From Priapulus caudatus (taxonomy: Eukaryota > Priapulida > Priapulimorpha > Priapulimorphida > Priapulidae), in the NCBI RefSeq assembly GCF_000485595.1, contig NW_014577266.1, positions 269,672 to 295,109 on the forward strand: a stretch of DNA of 25,438 nt, read 5' to 3'. The notes beneath the pieces are model-generated. The model saw only the letters and a list, made by a program, of their open reading frames with translations, was not told where the DNA came from and did not search any database. The position numbers were made by a program, and so were the translations under genes. Shown here in pieces: positions 1 through 9,919 of the stretch; the stretch's first letter is position 1, and each line of letters begins with the position of its first letter.

Positions 1-1020
1 TGAGGGTAACTTGGCCGTGTCAGACGATACCTATCAAGATGCTAATAACTATTGTATATATATATTATAGTATATTATAGTAATATAGGTATATGTGGTT
101 ATGACACCGAGAATGGTGTGATAGGGACATACGTGGTTTGGTGAGGTTAATAGGAGACAGTGGAAGATCTGAAAGAAGAGTATTCTCTAATAGGTTAGTT
201 TGCGGTGGTGGGGGTTAACCGCAAAATACACCACCAGCCTACCGATGTCTCCGCATCTCGTAATCGCCTGAATCCCGCGTACGATTAAGGGGTGCCTTTT
301 ATAAAAATTGGTCATTTGGTTGGCGAAGGCCGATTATATAACTACGTGGAATCTAGCATAGATAATTGATATATGTAGTTCATTTCGCAATTGAAACGAC
401 GTAGAGCGCAGCGTAAAAGACAGTGGTGGTGGGTGATCTTAAGGTCGATGATGATGAGGGGAGGAATTAAGGATGATAAGAGATTAAGAACACGTACAGG
501 AACGTTGTTACATTATAGATATCAATCGTATTAAGCAGTAGGTCCAGTTAAGTGATAGTTGAGAACGTAAAAGTTGCATTCGTGCTGTCATCTGTGTGCA
601 TATAAATTCTAGTAATAATAGATAACTGAAGGCAATTTTGAATACAATAGCGACCGCTAAAAGCTACGCGAACAACAACCTATTTCAAATGAAGAATAAT
701 TACATGCTGGTAATTGCTAATGTGAGATTTCTGCCCTTTTAGCTCATTTTGAAGCTAGACTATAGTGGGATTGTCTGAGAAAATGTGAATGTTAGGGGCA
801 TTTGGGGGTAAAAGTGGGAACCCAAGAATACTCTTCGACGATAATTCGAGATGCTTGATGCCGATAAGCTTCGGTTCCGCGCAGCGAAATTTTGAGTTTT
901 GTGGCCATCTATATTGCATAAACAAAATGGCCGGGGGCCATACCCAAATTAACGGCCATCGGCCTTCGAGTAAGTGTGGTAGGGATGTAGTCACGAAACG
1001 AAAGATGTATGAAGTTGTTA
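1..1020. other. Gene-free sequence, no recognisable feature
   Basis: No open frame with family resemblance and no exon-like pattern. A short AT-rich run (gtatatatatattatag) lies near 52-68. Segment 780-1000 contains palindromic GGCCAT/ATGGCC words (900-955) and could be a decayed repeat, but nothing identifies it. Confidence 0.4.
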
Positions 1021-1400
1021 TTATTTCACACTTGCACGAACGTTGTACGAAACACCGACGACGACGATGAACGATATACGATGTGGAGCGAAGTTACGAT
1101 CGATAACTTGACAGCGATAGCGCGTGCGTGTGGCGTGCGTTCGACTACGACAGACGCCAACGTGGGCGAACCGTAAGCGACATGTGTTGCCGACGATAAC
1201 GAGTAGACGTGGGCGGAGTGATAACGACAGGCGTCGAGCGATAGAGCGGACATGTTGCCGGACGATAACGAGTAGTGATCGTTGAGCGATACGACAGTGT
1301 GGGTCAGCGATGCAACAAGACAGTGTGTCGAGAAACGAAGCAGTGTGCCGACCGAGTAACGCAGTGTGCCGAGGGCGGTAACGACAGTAGGTCTAATGTC
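1021..1400. repeat. CpG-rich quasi-tandem block built on CGA/GCGATA words
   Basis: The segment is dominated by cgacgacgacga, gcgata, gataacgagtag and cagtgtgccga words. One word of about 27 nt (gacatgt..ttgccg..acgataacgagtag) occurs at 1179-1206 and again at 1249-1275, about 70 bp apart with partly conserved spacer. This composition alone explains a 141-codon open frame on the minus strand (1451-1026), which is His/Ser/Thr rich and resembles no family I know. Confidence 0.5.
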
Positions 1401-1459
1401 GATCGATTTACCGATAGTGTATTCACGAAGATTTGTGACACCCCCATACATCCCTTTTA

Positions 1460-2800
1460 CATCACCTAACAGTTAATCCAGCGATATATATAGGTTAGAA
1501 AAGGCTGGCTACACGAGCGAACTAAGCAAAGAACTAACTTGCGTTTGCGCCGTCTTTCACACTTGCTACGTTAGGTGTGATTGTGCCGCAAGCGTTTGCC
1601 GGCCGGAAATCCGGAGTCAGCTGACACGCTAAAACTGAGCGATTAACATAAACAGAAGAGGGATGACAAAAACGTATCGTGCGTATACACGCTGTGTGCA
1701 AAGTGTAGCAGGGTCTGGTGAAGTAAGCAGCATGGTTGGTTGGAACCGGGATTTGTATTGGTCATAAGTGTCAATAGTGGTTGTTAGATCGCGGTACGAG
1801 AGAGTGCTAAAGTACGCGTGATGTGCTCATCGCCAGCGAATTTTTTTCATGACACGTATAGTCAAGTGTTAGCATATAAGGAGAAGGCATATATAGACCT
1901 TCTTTATATGCTCGTTGATACTATCTGTGGTATCCCGAAGCACTATCTATTTGTGTGGGTCTCCAAGATCAAGGCGAGGGGCCATCAGAGGAGCCCAGAT
2001 GGATATAGACTGTGTAGGGAAAAAAAATTCGCAGTACGCGCCCCATCAGTTGTGCACTGAAACCAGAACCTCGGCATGCTATAAAGAGCGAAAAAGCAAT
2101 TTCGATTAAAAAGTCGTATTTGCACTAGATTGACGCTTGACGCTAATGTAGCGGCTAATTACCAGAAATCTCCTAAAACAAATATTAATAGTCGCCTGTA
2201 CTCTGAACGGTGAACCATTGCAATGAAGACAAAGATGTAGGAAATCTTGACAGGAAAACAACCCAACATAGAAAGTTACAATCCGTGTGAGCGGAGCATA
2301 AATCCACCAAGACGTGAAGTGTTTCTTTCATGTTTTGGTCCATTTATGTGTTGTTGAATTAGGGTTTTGGTATAGTGGGTGGTTGTGCTGTGAGGATGCC
2401 TAGATGATTGTGAAATGGATAGTGTGGAAAAAATGGACGTGTTGTAGTTTTGTGAGGTAGAGCTGGATGGGTTGAGGATGGGTAAGGGGTACTGTTAGTG
2501 GGTCATGTTGTGTGTGTTAGGTCGTTAAGGTGTGAGTTCGTTTGAGCTGAATTTTTAGGGTGAGTGTGTTAGATCGGGTAAGGTTTTTCGAGCAGGTTGT
2601 GTGTAGAGAGCACGATAGACGGAGATTTTTTAGAGAAAGAATGTTGCGATTTCACGTTGTTTGCTATTTGCATTCAAAGAGAGTTTGTGCATACTGTTTA
2701 TTAAGGAATAAGTACAAAAAAACTTGGTATAATTGTATAAGTTAAGAACAAGAAACCGCTCTCTGCGCGCGCTCTCTGCGTGACGCGAGCGCGGACTCGT
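1460..2800. other. Gene-free sequence; second half strongly G/T-biased on the plus strand
   Basis: No exon or conserved frame seen. From about 2330 the plus strand becomes poor in C and rich in TGG/GTG words, grading into the extreme G/T block that follows. Short open frames here have no family resemblance. Confidence 0.4.
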
Positions 2801-3080
2801 TTGATGGTTGTGGCGGTTCGGTGTTTGTTGTTGTGCTTGACGTTGGTTTCGGTGTGTGGTGTTTTGGGTTTGTGTGGTGTGGTTGGGTGTTTGTGTGGGG
2901 TTGGGGGTTGGTGTGTGGGGTTTTGGGTGTGTGTGTGGGGGAGTGTTGGATTGGTGGGGGTGGGGTGTTGGTGTGTTTGGGGGGTTTTGTGTGGTATGGG
3001 GTGGGGTGGGTTGGGGTTTTGTGTGGTGTGTTTGGTTGGGGTGGGGTGAGGTGTTGGTTGTGGGGTGGTGTAGTGAGGGG
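2800..3080 (+). repeat. Extreme G/T-only tract with many G-runs
   Basis: About 280 nt of plus strand made almost only of G and T, with repeated runs of three to six G separated by short T/GT spacers (clearest at 2895-2945 and 2955-3050). This is simple-sequence DNA. The G-run spacing fits several possible G-quadruplexes on the plus strand. The open frames across it (Cys/Val/Trp/Gly rich on plus, Pro/Thr/His rich on minus) are compositional artefacts. Confidence 0.75.
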
Positions 3081-3685
3081 GACACGACACACACGAGCGA
3101 CACACACACAACACACAGAAGCTGCACGGCCACACACACACACACACACAACGCACCACACGCACACGCACACGCACACGCCAGGCGGGACCAGCAACGC
3201 CACTACGCCCACGCACGACGCACGACGCACACGCACACAGACACAGCACACATAAAATATTCAACACGCATGCACGCACGGCACGCAATACAACACGATC
3301 AGACACAGCACACACACGGAGGCGGGTGAGGTGGCTAGACGCACACACCACACACACCACACACACGACACACAGAGTGCACACATAACGAGCACACCCT
3401 GCCACCCACACACACACACACACACTCACACTACACAACGCACGCACGCACGCACACACACTATACATAAATATTCAGCACACGGCGGCCGGCCCGCGCG
3501 CGCGTTACGCACTACAGCATGCACGCACGCACAGCCCCACACACAACACACGCTTGAGGCACGCACACACACAGACAGCACACACACACACAAATACACA
3601 TAGCACCACACGCACCTGCACGCAGCGCACGCGAACGCACGCAGCGCAACGCACGCACGCCACGCAGCGCACGTACGTACGTACC
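3081..3685 (+). repeat. A/C-rich (CA)n and (CACG)n tract
   Basis: The strand bias inverts abruptly near 3080. From here the plus strand consists of CACACA, GCACGC and ACACAC words, including perfect (CA)n runs near 3131-3150 and 3410-3425, with a GC island (cggcggccggcccgcgcgcg) at 3484-3503. It ends in (ACGT)n words at 3670-3690 that lead into the CATA array. Confidence 0.75.
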
Positions 3686-3689
3686 CTCA

Positions 3690-4450
3690 CGTACATACAT
3701 ACAGTACATATACACTACATACATACATACATACATACATACATACTATACATAGCATACATACAGTACATACATACATACATACATATCATACATACAT
3801 ACCCATACATAAACCATGACATACAGTAGACATACATACATACATAGCATACAGTACATACATACACGGAAATACACTCACATACATATCATACATAGCA
3901 TAGCTATACATACATACATACACAACACACAGGGCCACACAGGCACAGGCACAACACGACCAGCAGCGACCAGCCACACGACAGCACACGACACAGGCGC
4001 GGGCAGGGGCATGTGGGTTCACAGCACACACAACTGCACGTTCACAGCACAACACAGCCACACACATACATACAGTACATACGATACATACATACATACA
4101 GTGACATTACATCACATACATACGATAGCATACATACATACATACATACAATTACATACATAATGACATACATACATACATCATACAAATACATACATAC
4201 AACATACATAAGCATATCATAACATACAGTACATACATACATACATAACATACAGTAGCATACATACATGGAGCATTACGAGACAGTGAAGTACTATACA
4301 GGTGACATAGCATACATTGACATACAGTGACATACATGTTACATTAGCATGACATACAGAGTGTCCGGTGAACAGTTACATACAGTAGCAATATCATAGG
4401 GCAGTACATGACATAGCATGACAAGTAGCATACATAGCAGTACAGGTAGA
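3690..4450 (+). repeat. Imperfect (CATA)n tetranucleotide array, first block
   Basis: Runs of CATA units interrupted by 3- to 5-nt variants (cagta, cata-ca, cata-gca). Between 3925 and 4060 it is broken by a non-CATA stretch rich in CACA and CAGG words. The tail (4260-4450) decays into tgacat and cagta words. No gene. Confidence 0.85.
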
Positions 4451-4454
4451 GTAC

Positions 4455-4515
4455 ATACACCAGGGGGCGGCGGCCGATAGGGGGGCAGGAAGTGGGGGCG
4501 TCGCCCCCCCTAGTG
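4455..4515. repeat. GC-rich hairpin segment
   Basis: Contains a perfect 7-bp inverted repeat GGGGGCG-T-CGCCCCC at 4494-4508 next to a GGC/CGG cluster. It sits at the junction between the CATA array and the polypurine tract and may be the end of an unidentified repeat. Confidence 0.5.
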
Positions 4516-4527
4516 TCATGTGGCAAC

Positions 4528-4628
4528 AGAAAAGGGGGAGAAAAGAAAAAAAGAAAAAAAGATAAAAAAAAGAAAAGAAAAGAAAAAGAAAAGAAAGGAA
4601 AAGAGAGAAGAAGAAAAAGAAAAAAACA
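4528..4628 (+). repeat. Polypurine (G/A) tract
   Basis: About 100 nt of nearly uninterrupted purine on the plus strand (aaaaggggga, then agaaaa words), broken by a single T in gataaa. Such a tract can form intramolecular triplex DNA. The Lys-rich frame through it is compositional. Confidence 0.8.
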
Positions 4629-5100
4629 TCTTGCAAATGTCCTGCAAATGATGGGTGGGGTGGGGGTCAACCCACCGCCCATCAGATGGGTTGGCAAGAA
4701 AAGGGTAAGAAGTAAGAAGGATCTGATGCGAAATAATCAGGGGGATTCGCCCCAAAAATGAGGTGATGTAGCCTACAAGCTGGTACCACAGGTTCATCGA
4801 AAATCGAAAAATTAAGTGGTCGAAATTCAATCCATGATAAAACGGCTGTGCTGTAATTTGATAATCGATTCAAGGTGTTATTGTCCTGGGAGTCCACAAG
4901 TGGGACCATCATTTGTCGATGAATGCGTGTTTCCCGGCGGAAAGGTAGGCAGCACTGTGAGGGGTTGTTAACAACATTATAAGATATAATTAGCAGACGT
5001 TCAGACTGGAGCTCCTGCTAATAATACTCGACATCTATCTATTTTTACCCTGCGCCCCACGGAGTGGCAGGGGAGGGTCTGTGATCGGGTCTGTGCGTTT
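4629..5100. other. Gene-free sequence, no recognisable feature
   Basis: Starts with a short G-rich stretch containing the inverted words tgggtt and aaccca (4650-4690), then ordinary mixed sequence. No exon or family resemblance seen. Confidence 0.35.
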
Positions 5101-5116
5101 CGTGTACACGTTAGCA

Positions 5117-5196
5117 GGCGCGCGCGCGGCTGCGCGCGCGCGCGTGTGTGCGGTGTGTGTGTGTGTGTGTGGTGTGTGTGTGTGTGTGTGTGTGTG

Positions 5197-5234
<38 letters not shown>
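5117..5234 (+). repeat. (CG)n plus (GT)n alternating purine-pyrimidine tract
   Basis: Two short CG runs (5117-5143) followed by about 90 bp of nearly perfect (GT)n. Alternating purine-pyrimidine sequence of this length is the classic Z-DNA-forming type. The His/Thr frame on the minus strand is an artefact. Confidence 0.85.
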
Positions 5235-5236
<2 letters not shown>

Positions 5237-5989
5237 CGCGATTGATATAGCGCGTCAGCGAGCCGAGCCAGCCACAGCCGCTGCTGGGCTGACTGAGCGG
5301 CGAGCGATGTACGCTGGCGTATATCGGGGTTATTCGTGTGTTCGTTGAGTCGTATGGCGTAATGGCGTATGTCGCTGGCCGAATGGTATGCTCCTCCATC
5401 CGTTGACGTGCCCCATGTCTAGTTTTATGTAAGTGTGTGTACATGCGTGGCGTGTGTGTGTGTGTGGCGTGTCGTGTGCGTGCGTTCATGCTCTCTTCGC
5501 GGGTCATGTTTTTCTCGGCCTCTACATGAAATAAAGAATATTGTTCAAGTCTACATGCATAACGATTTAAAGCAAAATCACTGTGCCTCATCAGTTTCCG
5601 GAGAACGGCGCCTCTTTAAACTTTTGTCGCAGTTTTTATAGGCATTGAATGCGAGAGAGCGAGAGAGCGCTAGCTAGTTCGCAGTGAGACCGCCCATTTT
5701 TTTTTTCCCCCGAACATAGCCGGCTTCCAGAGCATACCACTTTCATACAACATTAGTTCCAGGAGACCCGACCATTTTCAGGTCTGAGTTAGTTTCGCAG
5801 AGCCCATCCCCCCCCCCCCATTTTTAACTTCGGCAGTGGCACATACCCAGATACCTAACCGCCAATATGTGGGAGTGAGTCTCCGCCCCGGGGTTCATCT
5901 CCTTGGTATATGTTTGCCTCCTTGGTTCCCCCTGCACAATTTTTTTGTCAAGCAATTTGACGGGCTTTGAATATAGCTAAACTCATGAG
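5235..5989. other. Gene-free sequence with homopolymer runs
   Basis: Holds a minor GTGTGT patch (5435-5480), a short GAGAGAGCGAGAGAGC repeat (5652-5668), a T run followed by C (5697-5711) and a C run (5807-5819). Nothing gene-like was seen. Confidence 0.4.
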
Positions 5990-6060
5990 AGCTCCCGGAC
6001 CCCTGCCAAGGGCTCTGCCCTGGACCCCACCAGGGGCAACTAAAGGAGGGCCCCTGGGCC
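5990..6060. repeat. GC-rich imperfect hairpin segment
   Basis: Interleaved inverted words (cccggacccctg, aagggctctgccctgg, accaggggc, gggcccctgggcc) make a compact self-complementary stretch. The style is like GC-rich ends of decayed mobile repeats seen in invertebrate genomes, which is recollection and not a match I can verify. Confidence 0.4.
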
Positions 6061-6137
6061 GAATCATCAACGTGACGCAATAGTGGGTATTGCGTACCAG
6101 TAGTTTCTACGAAGTAACGTATCGCCAGCTCGTAGGG

Positions 6138-7002
6138 TGCGATTCATCAACGCAGCGTAGCACGCTGCGTACGCAAATGGTTGAATGAATTCCATGTGTA
6201 AATGCCCACTACGCCATCGTAGCTGCTGGCTGTTGAGGGCGCGCCTCCTAGCATAAACCAATCACACTGTGCGACACATACCATATGGAACCAAACTGAC
6301 CCGCCTCTCTTTGTAATAAACCATATGGCTCTAGCTGTCCTACAGGAGTGCTGGGGGATGTGAAGTGTGTCCTCCATTTTCGTTTGTATGCATTGTGTTC
6401 AACAACTCGATGACAGCAGCGAACGAACGTACGTCGTGCGTTGCGTGCGTGGCGTGCGTCGCGTGTGCACGTACACGTGCCGTGGCGTGGGCGTGTTGTG
6501 ACGGACACGTGCGTGGCGTGTGCACGTAACAGCGTGCGTGCTTGCGTACTTACACGGGCGTCCGTCGCGTGCTTGTGTAGCGTACACGTGGCGTGCTTGT
6601 GTGCACCGTACAAAGTGCGCGCGTGTGCACGTACAAGTGCGCACGGCGTGTGCACGTACACGCCTAACTATCGAACTTGCTATAACGCAAAACAATGCCA
6701 ACTATGACAAAAAATGCGTCAAAGGCGCCGCCTGTCTGTGTAGTATGGTAATTATTATTTATTTTTAGTTGAGTAGTAACTTTATAATGTTTTCTCATAA
6801 AATAATGGCATGCTGCCGTAATGCTGTAAACCCTGCGGAAAGTTCGAGTGGTTTACGGCACTGCGTCAGGCTTCGATGTAACGTTACGCAAAGGTTTAGC
6901 GTAAATTTTTTAGCTTGAATGAATCGCACCTAAATACGGCCGATCGCTTGCGTACGCGAAATCATACGAAAATTTACTAAATAGCTGTGTTGATGAATCG
7001 CA
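6138..7002. repeat. Possible inverted-repeat element bounded by tgcgattcatcaac
   Basis: A 14-bp word at 6138-6151 recurs inverted at 6989-7002, giving an 865-bp span. A diverged inverted copy lies inside at about 6914-6932 and a truncated direct copy just outside (6062-6073). Beside the left end is a perfect 9-bp stem, ACGCAGCGT-agc-ACGCTGCGT (6150-6170). No transposase frame is present. It is either a non-autonomous element or several nested copies of a shorter one. Confidence 0.4.
6420..6665. repeat. Degenerate GTGCACGTAC / GCGTGC repeat
   Basis: About 245 bp of CpG-rich, mostly alternating purine-pyrimidine sequence built from gcgtgc, gtgcacgtac and tacacg words. The cluster gtgtgcacgtaca recurs at 6622-6634 and 6649-6661. 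Arg/Cys-rich and His/Thr-rich frames here are compositional. Confidence 0.6.
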
Positions 7003-7147
7003 ACTAAGCAACCGTCGATTGGCGTACACAAAGATTTACGTCAAAATATTTTGCGGCAGTACGCAGCTTGAGAATCATGAATCTACCCCTGGACTCCACC
7101 CGTCAGTGCAAAGCGCCACACTTGGTATCAGTCTACAGTTCCCAGGC

Positions 7148-7286
7148 GGCGTGTACAGGGGGGGGTCCAGGGGGTCCGGACCCCCCCTGCTCACGCGCAG
7201 AAACGCATCTGAGGGGGTCAATTCAAAAAATGTGTGCATGGGGAGAGCCCCCCAGACCCGCGCTTCGCGTGCTCCCTGTACACGCC
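7148..7286. mobile_element. Short GC-rich inverted-repeat element (MITE-like)
   Basis: A 13-bp perfect inverted repeat (GGCGTGTACAGGG at 7148-7160, inverted at 7274-7286) bounds a 139-bp unit. Its interior carries G and C runs that pair with each other (ggggggtccagggggtccggaccccccc region) and a cgcgcttcgcg hairpin. No target duplication was made out. It lies just before the second CATA array. Confidence 0.45.
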
Positions 7287-7330
7287 GGCTTGTTTCAGCC
7301 CCCCCGTAAGAAAATACCGTGCGCCGCCCC

Positions 7331-9061
7331 TGTACATACATACAATATCATATCATACATACATACATACATACATACATACATACATACATACATACAT
7401 ACATACCTTATCTATTACATACATTACTACCATACATATCATAGCATACATAGCTACATACATATCATACATACATACATCCATACATACATAATACGAT
7501 ACATACATACATACATATCATACATACATCATACAATACAGATACATACATGACATACATACATACATACCATACATACATACATACATACATACATAAC
7601 ATACATACATACATACATACATACACTACATACATACATACATACATACATACATACAATACATACATACATAACATACAACATACAGACATACATACAT
7701 ACATACATACATACATACATACATACATTACATACATACAACGATACATAACATACATACATACATACATACATACGGATACATATAGAGCGCGAGGTAA
7801 CATACATACATACATATACATACATACATACATACATACATAACATACATTCATACATACATACATACAATACATACATACATACATACATACATACATA
7901 ACATACATACATACATACATACATACATACATACATACATACATCACATCAATAGCATACATACATACATACATACCATTACCATACATACATCACATAC
8001 ATACATCACATAATAGCCATACATACTATACTAACATACCTACATACAGTACTACATACATACATACATTACATACATACATACATACAATATCATACAT
8101 ACATACATACATACATACATACATACATACATAACATACATAGTACATACACTACATATCATACATACATACATACATACATACATACATACATACATAC
8201 TATAATACATACATACATACAATACATACATACAGTACATACTATACATACATACATACATACATACATTACATACAATACATACCGATACATACATACA
8301 TACATAACATACATACATACATACAATACATACATACATACATACATACATACATACATACATACATGACATACATACATACATACATATCATAACATAC
8401 ACTACACTACATACATACATACATACATACATACATACAGTACATACATACACTACATACATACATACATTACATACCATACATACCATACATACATACG
8501 TACCTACATACATACATAACATACATCAACATACACTTACACTACGATACATAACATACCATACATACATACATACATAACATAACATACATACATTAAC
8601 ATACATACAGTACATACATACATACCATGACATACATACATACATATCATACATACGATACAGTACATACATACATACATACATACCATACATACATACA
8701 TGACATACATACATACAATACATACATACATACATACCATACATACATACATTACATACATACATACCATACATACATACATACAACATACATACATACA
8801 TTATCATAGCATCCATACATCCATACCATACATACATACATACATACATACATACATACATACAGTTACAATACACTACATACATACATACATACAATAC
8901 ATCATACATACATACATAGCATACATACATACAATACATACAGTAAATACCATCATTACATACATACATACATACATACCATTACATACATCATACCATA
9001 CCATATCATACATACATACATACATACAATACAATACATACATACATCACATCCACATACA

Positions 9062-9092
<31 letters not shown>

Positions 9093-9670
9093 CAGCTACA
9101 TACATGACATAGCATACATGACATACAGTACCATACATACATACATACATACATACATCAGGGTCGCGGATACATACAATACATACATACCATACATACA
9201 TACATACATACATACACACATACATACATACATCCATAATAGCATACATGCATACATACATACAACATACATACATACATACATACACTAACATAACATA
9301 ACATACATACATACATACCATACATACCATAGCGAGGTACATTATCATACATAACATACATACAATACGATCACATACATACATACAGGGCTACATACAT
9401 ACAGTACATACATACATGACATACCATACATACATAGCATACATACATGACAGTACATACATACATAACATGACATACAGGTACATACATACATTACTAT
9501 AGGCACACATCACATCACACAGCAAACACACACACACAACAGAGGCGACACACACACACACATTGCACACACACAGCTGGCGACACACACACACACACAC
9601 ATCAACATACTACATACTATACATCATACATACATCATACGATACATACATACATACATACATACATACC
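7331..9670 (+). repeat. 2.3-kb imperfect (CATA)n tetranucleotide array
   Basis: Almost entirely CATA units on the plus strand. It is interrupted by frequent 3- and 5-nt units (cat, catac-c, cata-a, cata-gc), by small unique islands (near 7788-7800, 9158-9170, 9329-9338) and by a CA-rich stretch (about 9500-9600). Long Met-Tyr-Val-Cys frames on minus and Thr-Tyr-Ile-His frames on plus arise because TATG/CATA repeats lack stops in some frames. They are not genes. The array ends about 250 nt upstream of the PP6 regulatory subunit start codon. Confidence 0.95.
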
Positions 9671-9919
9671 GAACCAGCGTATAATGACAAAAATATTTGT
9701 ATACATACATACATACGCATTTAATGAAAGTAAAAAAACACAAAGTATGGAAAAATGTAGGCAAACTGATTCTAATAATTCCCACAAGAGGGCGCGACAA
9801 ACTTGTGATTTTGATGCTTGTTGTGTTTTTAATATTTTACGATATCTATCTGCTCATGGTTTTGTATTAACTCTTCAAACCTTATTTCTGTTAGCACGTT
9901 TGTATAGGAAAAATCAACG
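9671..9919 (+). promoter_or_regulatory. Presumed promoter / 5' leader region of the PP6 regulatory subunit gene
   Basis: Only about 250 nt separate the CATA array from the start codon, so the core promoter or 5' leader should lie here or an upstream leader exon must exist. I see no clear TATA box or other definite core element. An in-frame TAG at 9905-9907 closes the frame before ATG 9920. The word agcgtataatgaca (9676-9689) also occurs in an intron 2 hairpin. Confidence 0.35.

Noticed and set aside
1026-1451. 141-codon minus-strand frame
   Set aside because: The amino-acid make-up follows the CGA/GCGATA repeats, no family signature is seen, and no splice-linked neighbour exists.
2800-3080. 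Telomere-like repeat because of the G/T-rich strand
   Set aside because: No regular TTAGGG or similar unit is present; the G-runs are irregular and the sequence passes directly into a CA tract.
2630-3468. Pro/Thr/His-rich minus-strand frames of up to 255 codons and Cys/Val/Gly-rich plus frames
   Set aside because: They arise from the G/T and A/C simple-sequence tracts; overlapping frames are open at once on both strands, which indicates composition and not coding.
4492-4761. Lys-rich 89-codon frame, which could look like a basic nuclear protein
   Set aside because: The Lys/Arg run is the polypurine tract; the flanks show no conserved sequence.
7465-9384. Long open frames of Met-Tyr-Val-Cys (minus) and Thr-Tyr-Ile-His (plus) repeats
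   Set aside because: They are translations of the CATA/TATG microsatellite, which lacks stops in several frames. There is no unique coding sequence and the frames break with each one-base slip.
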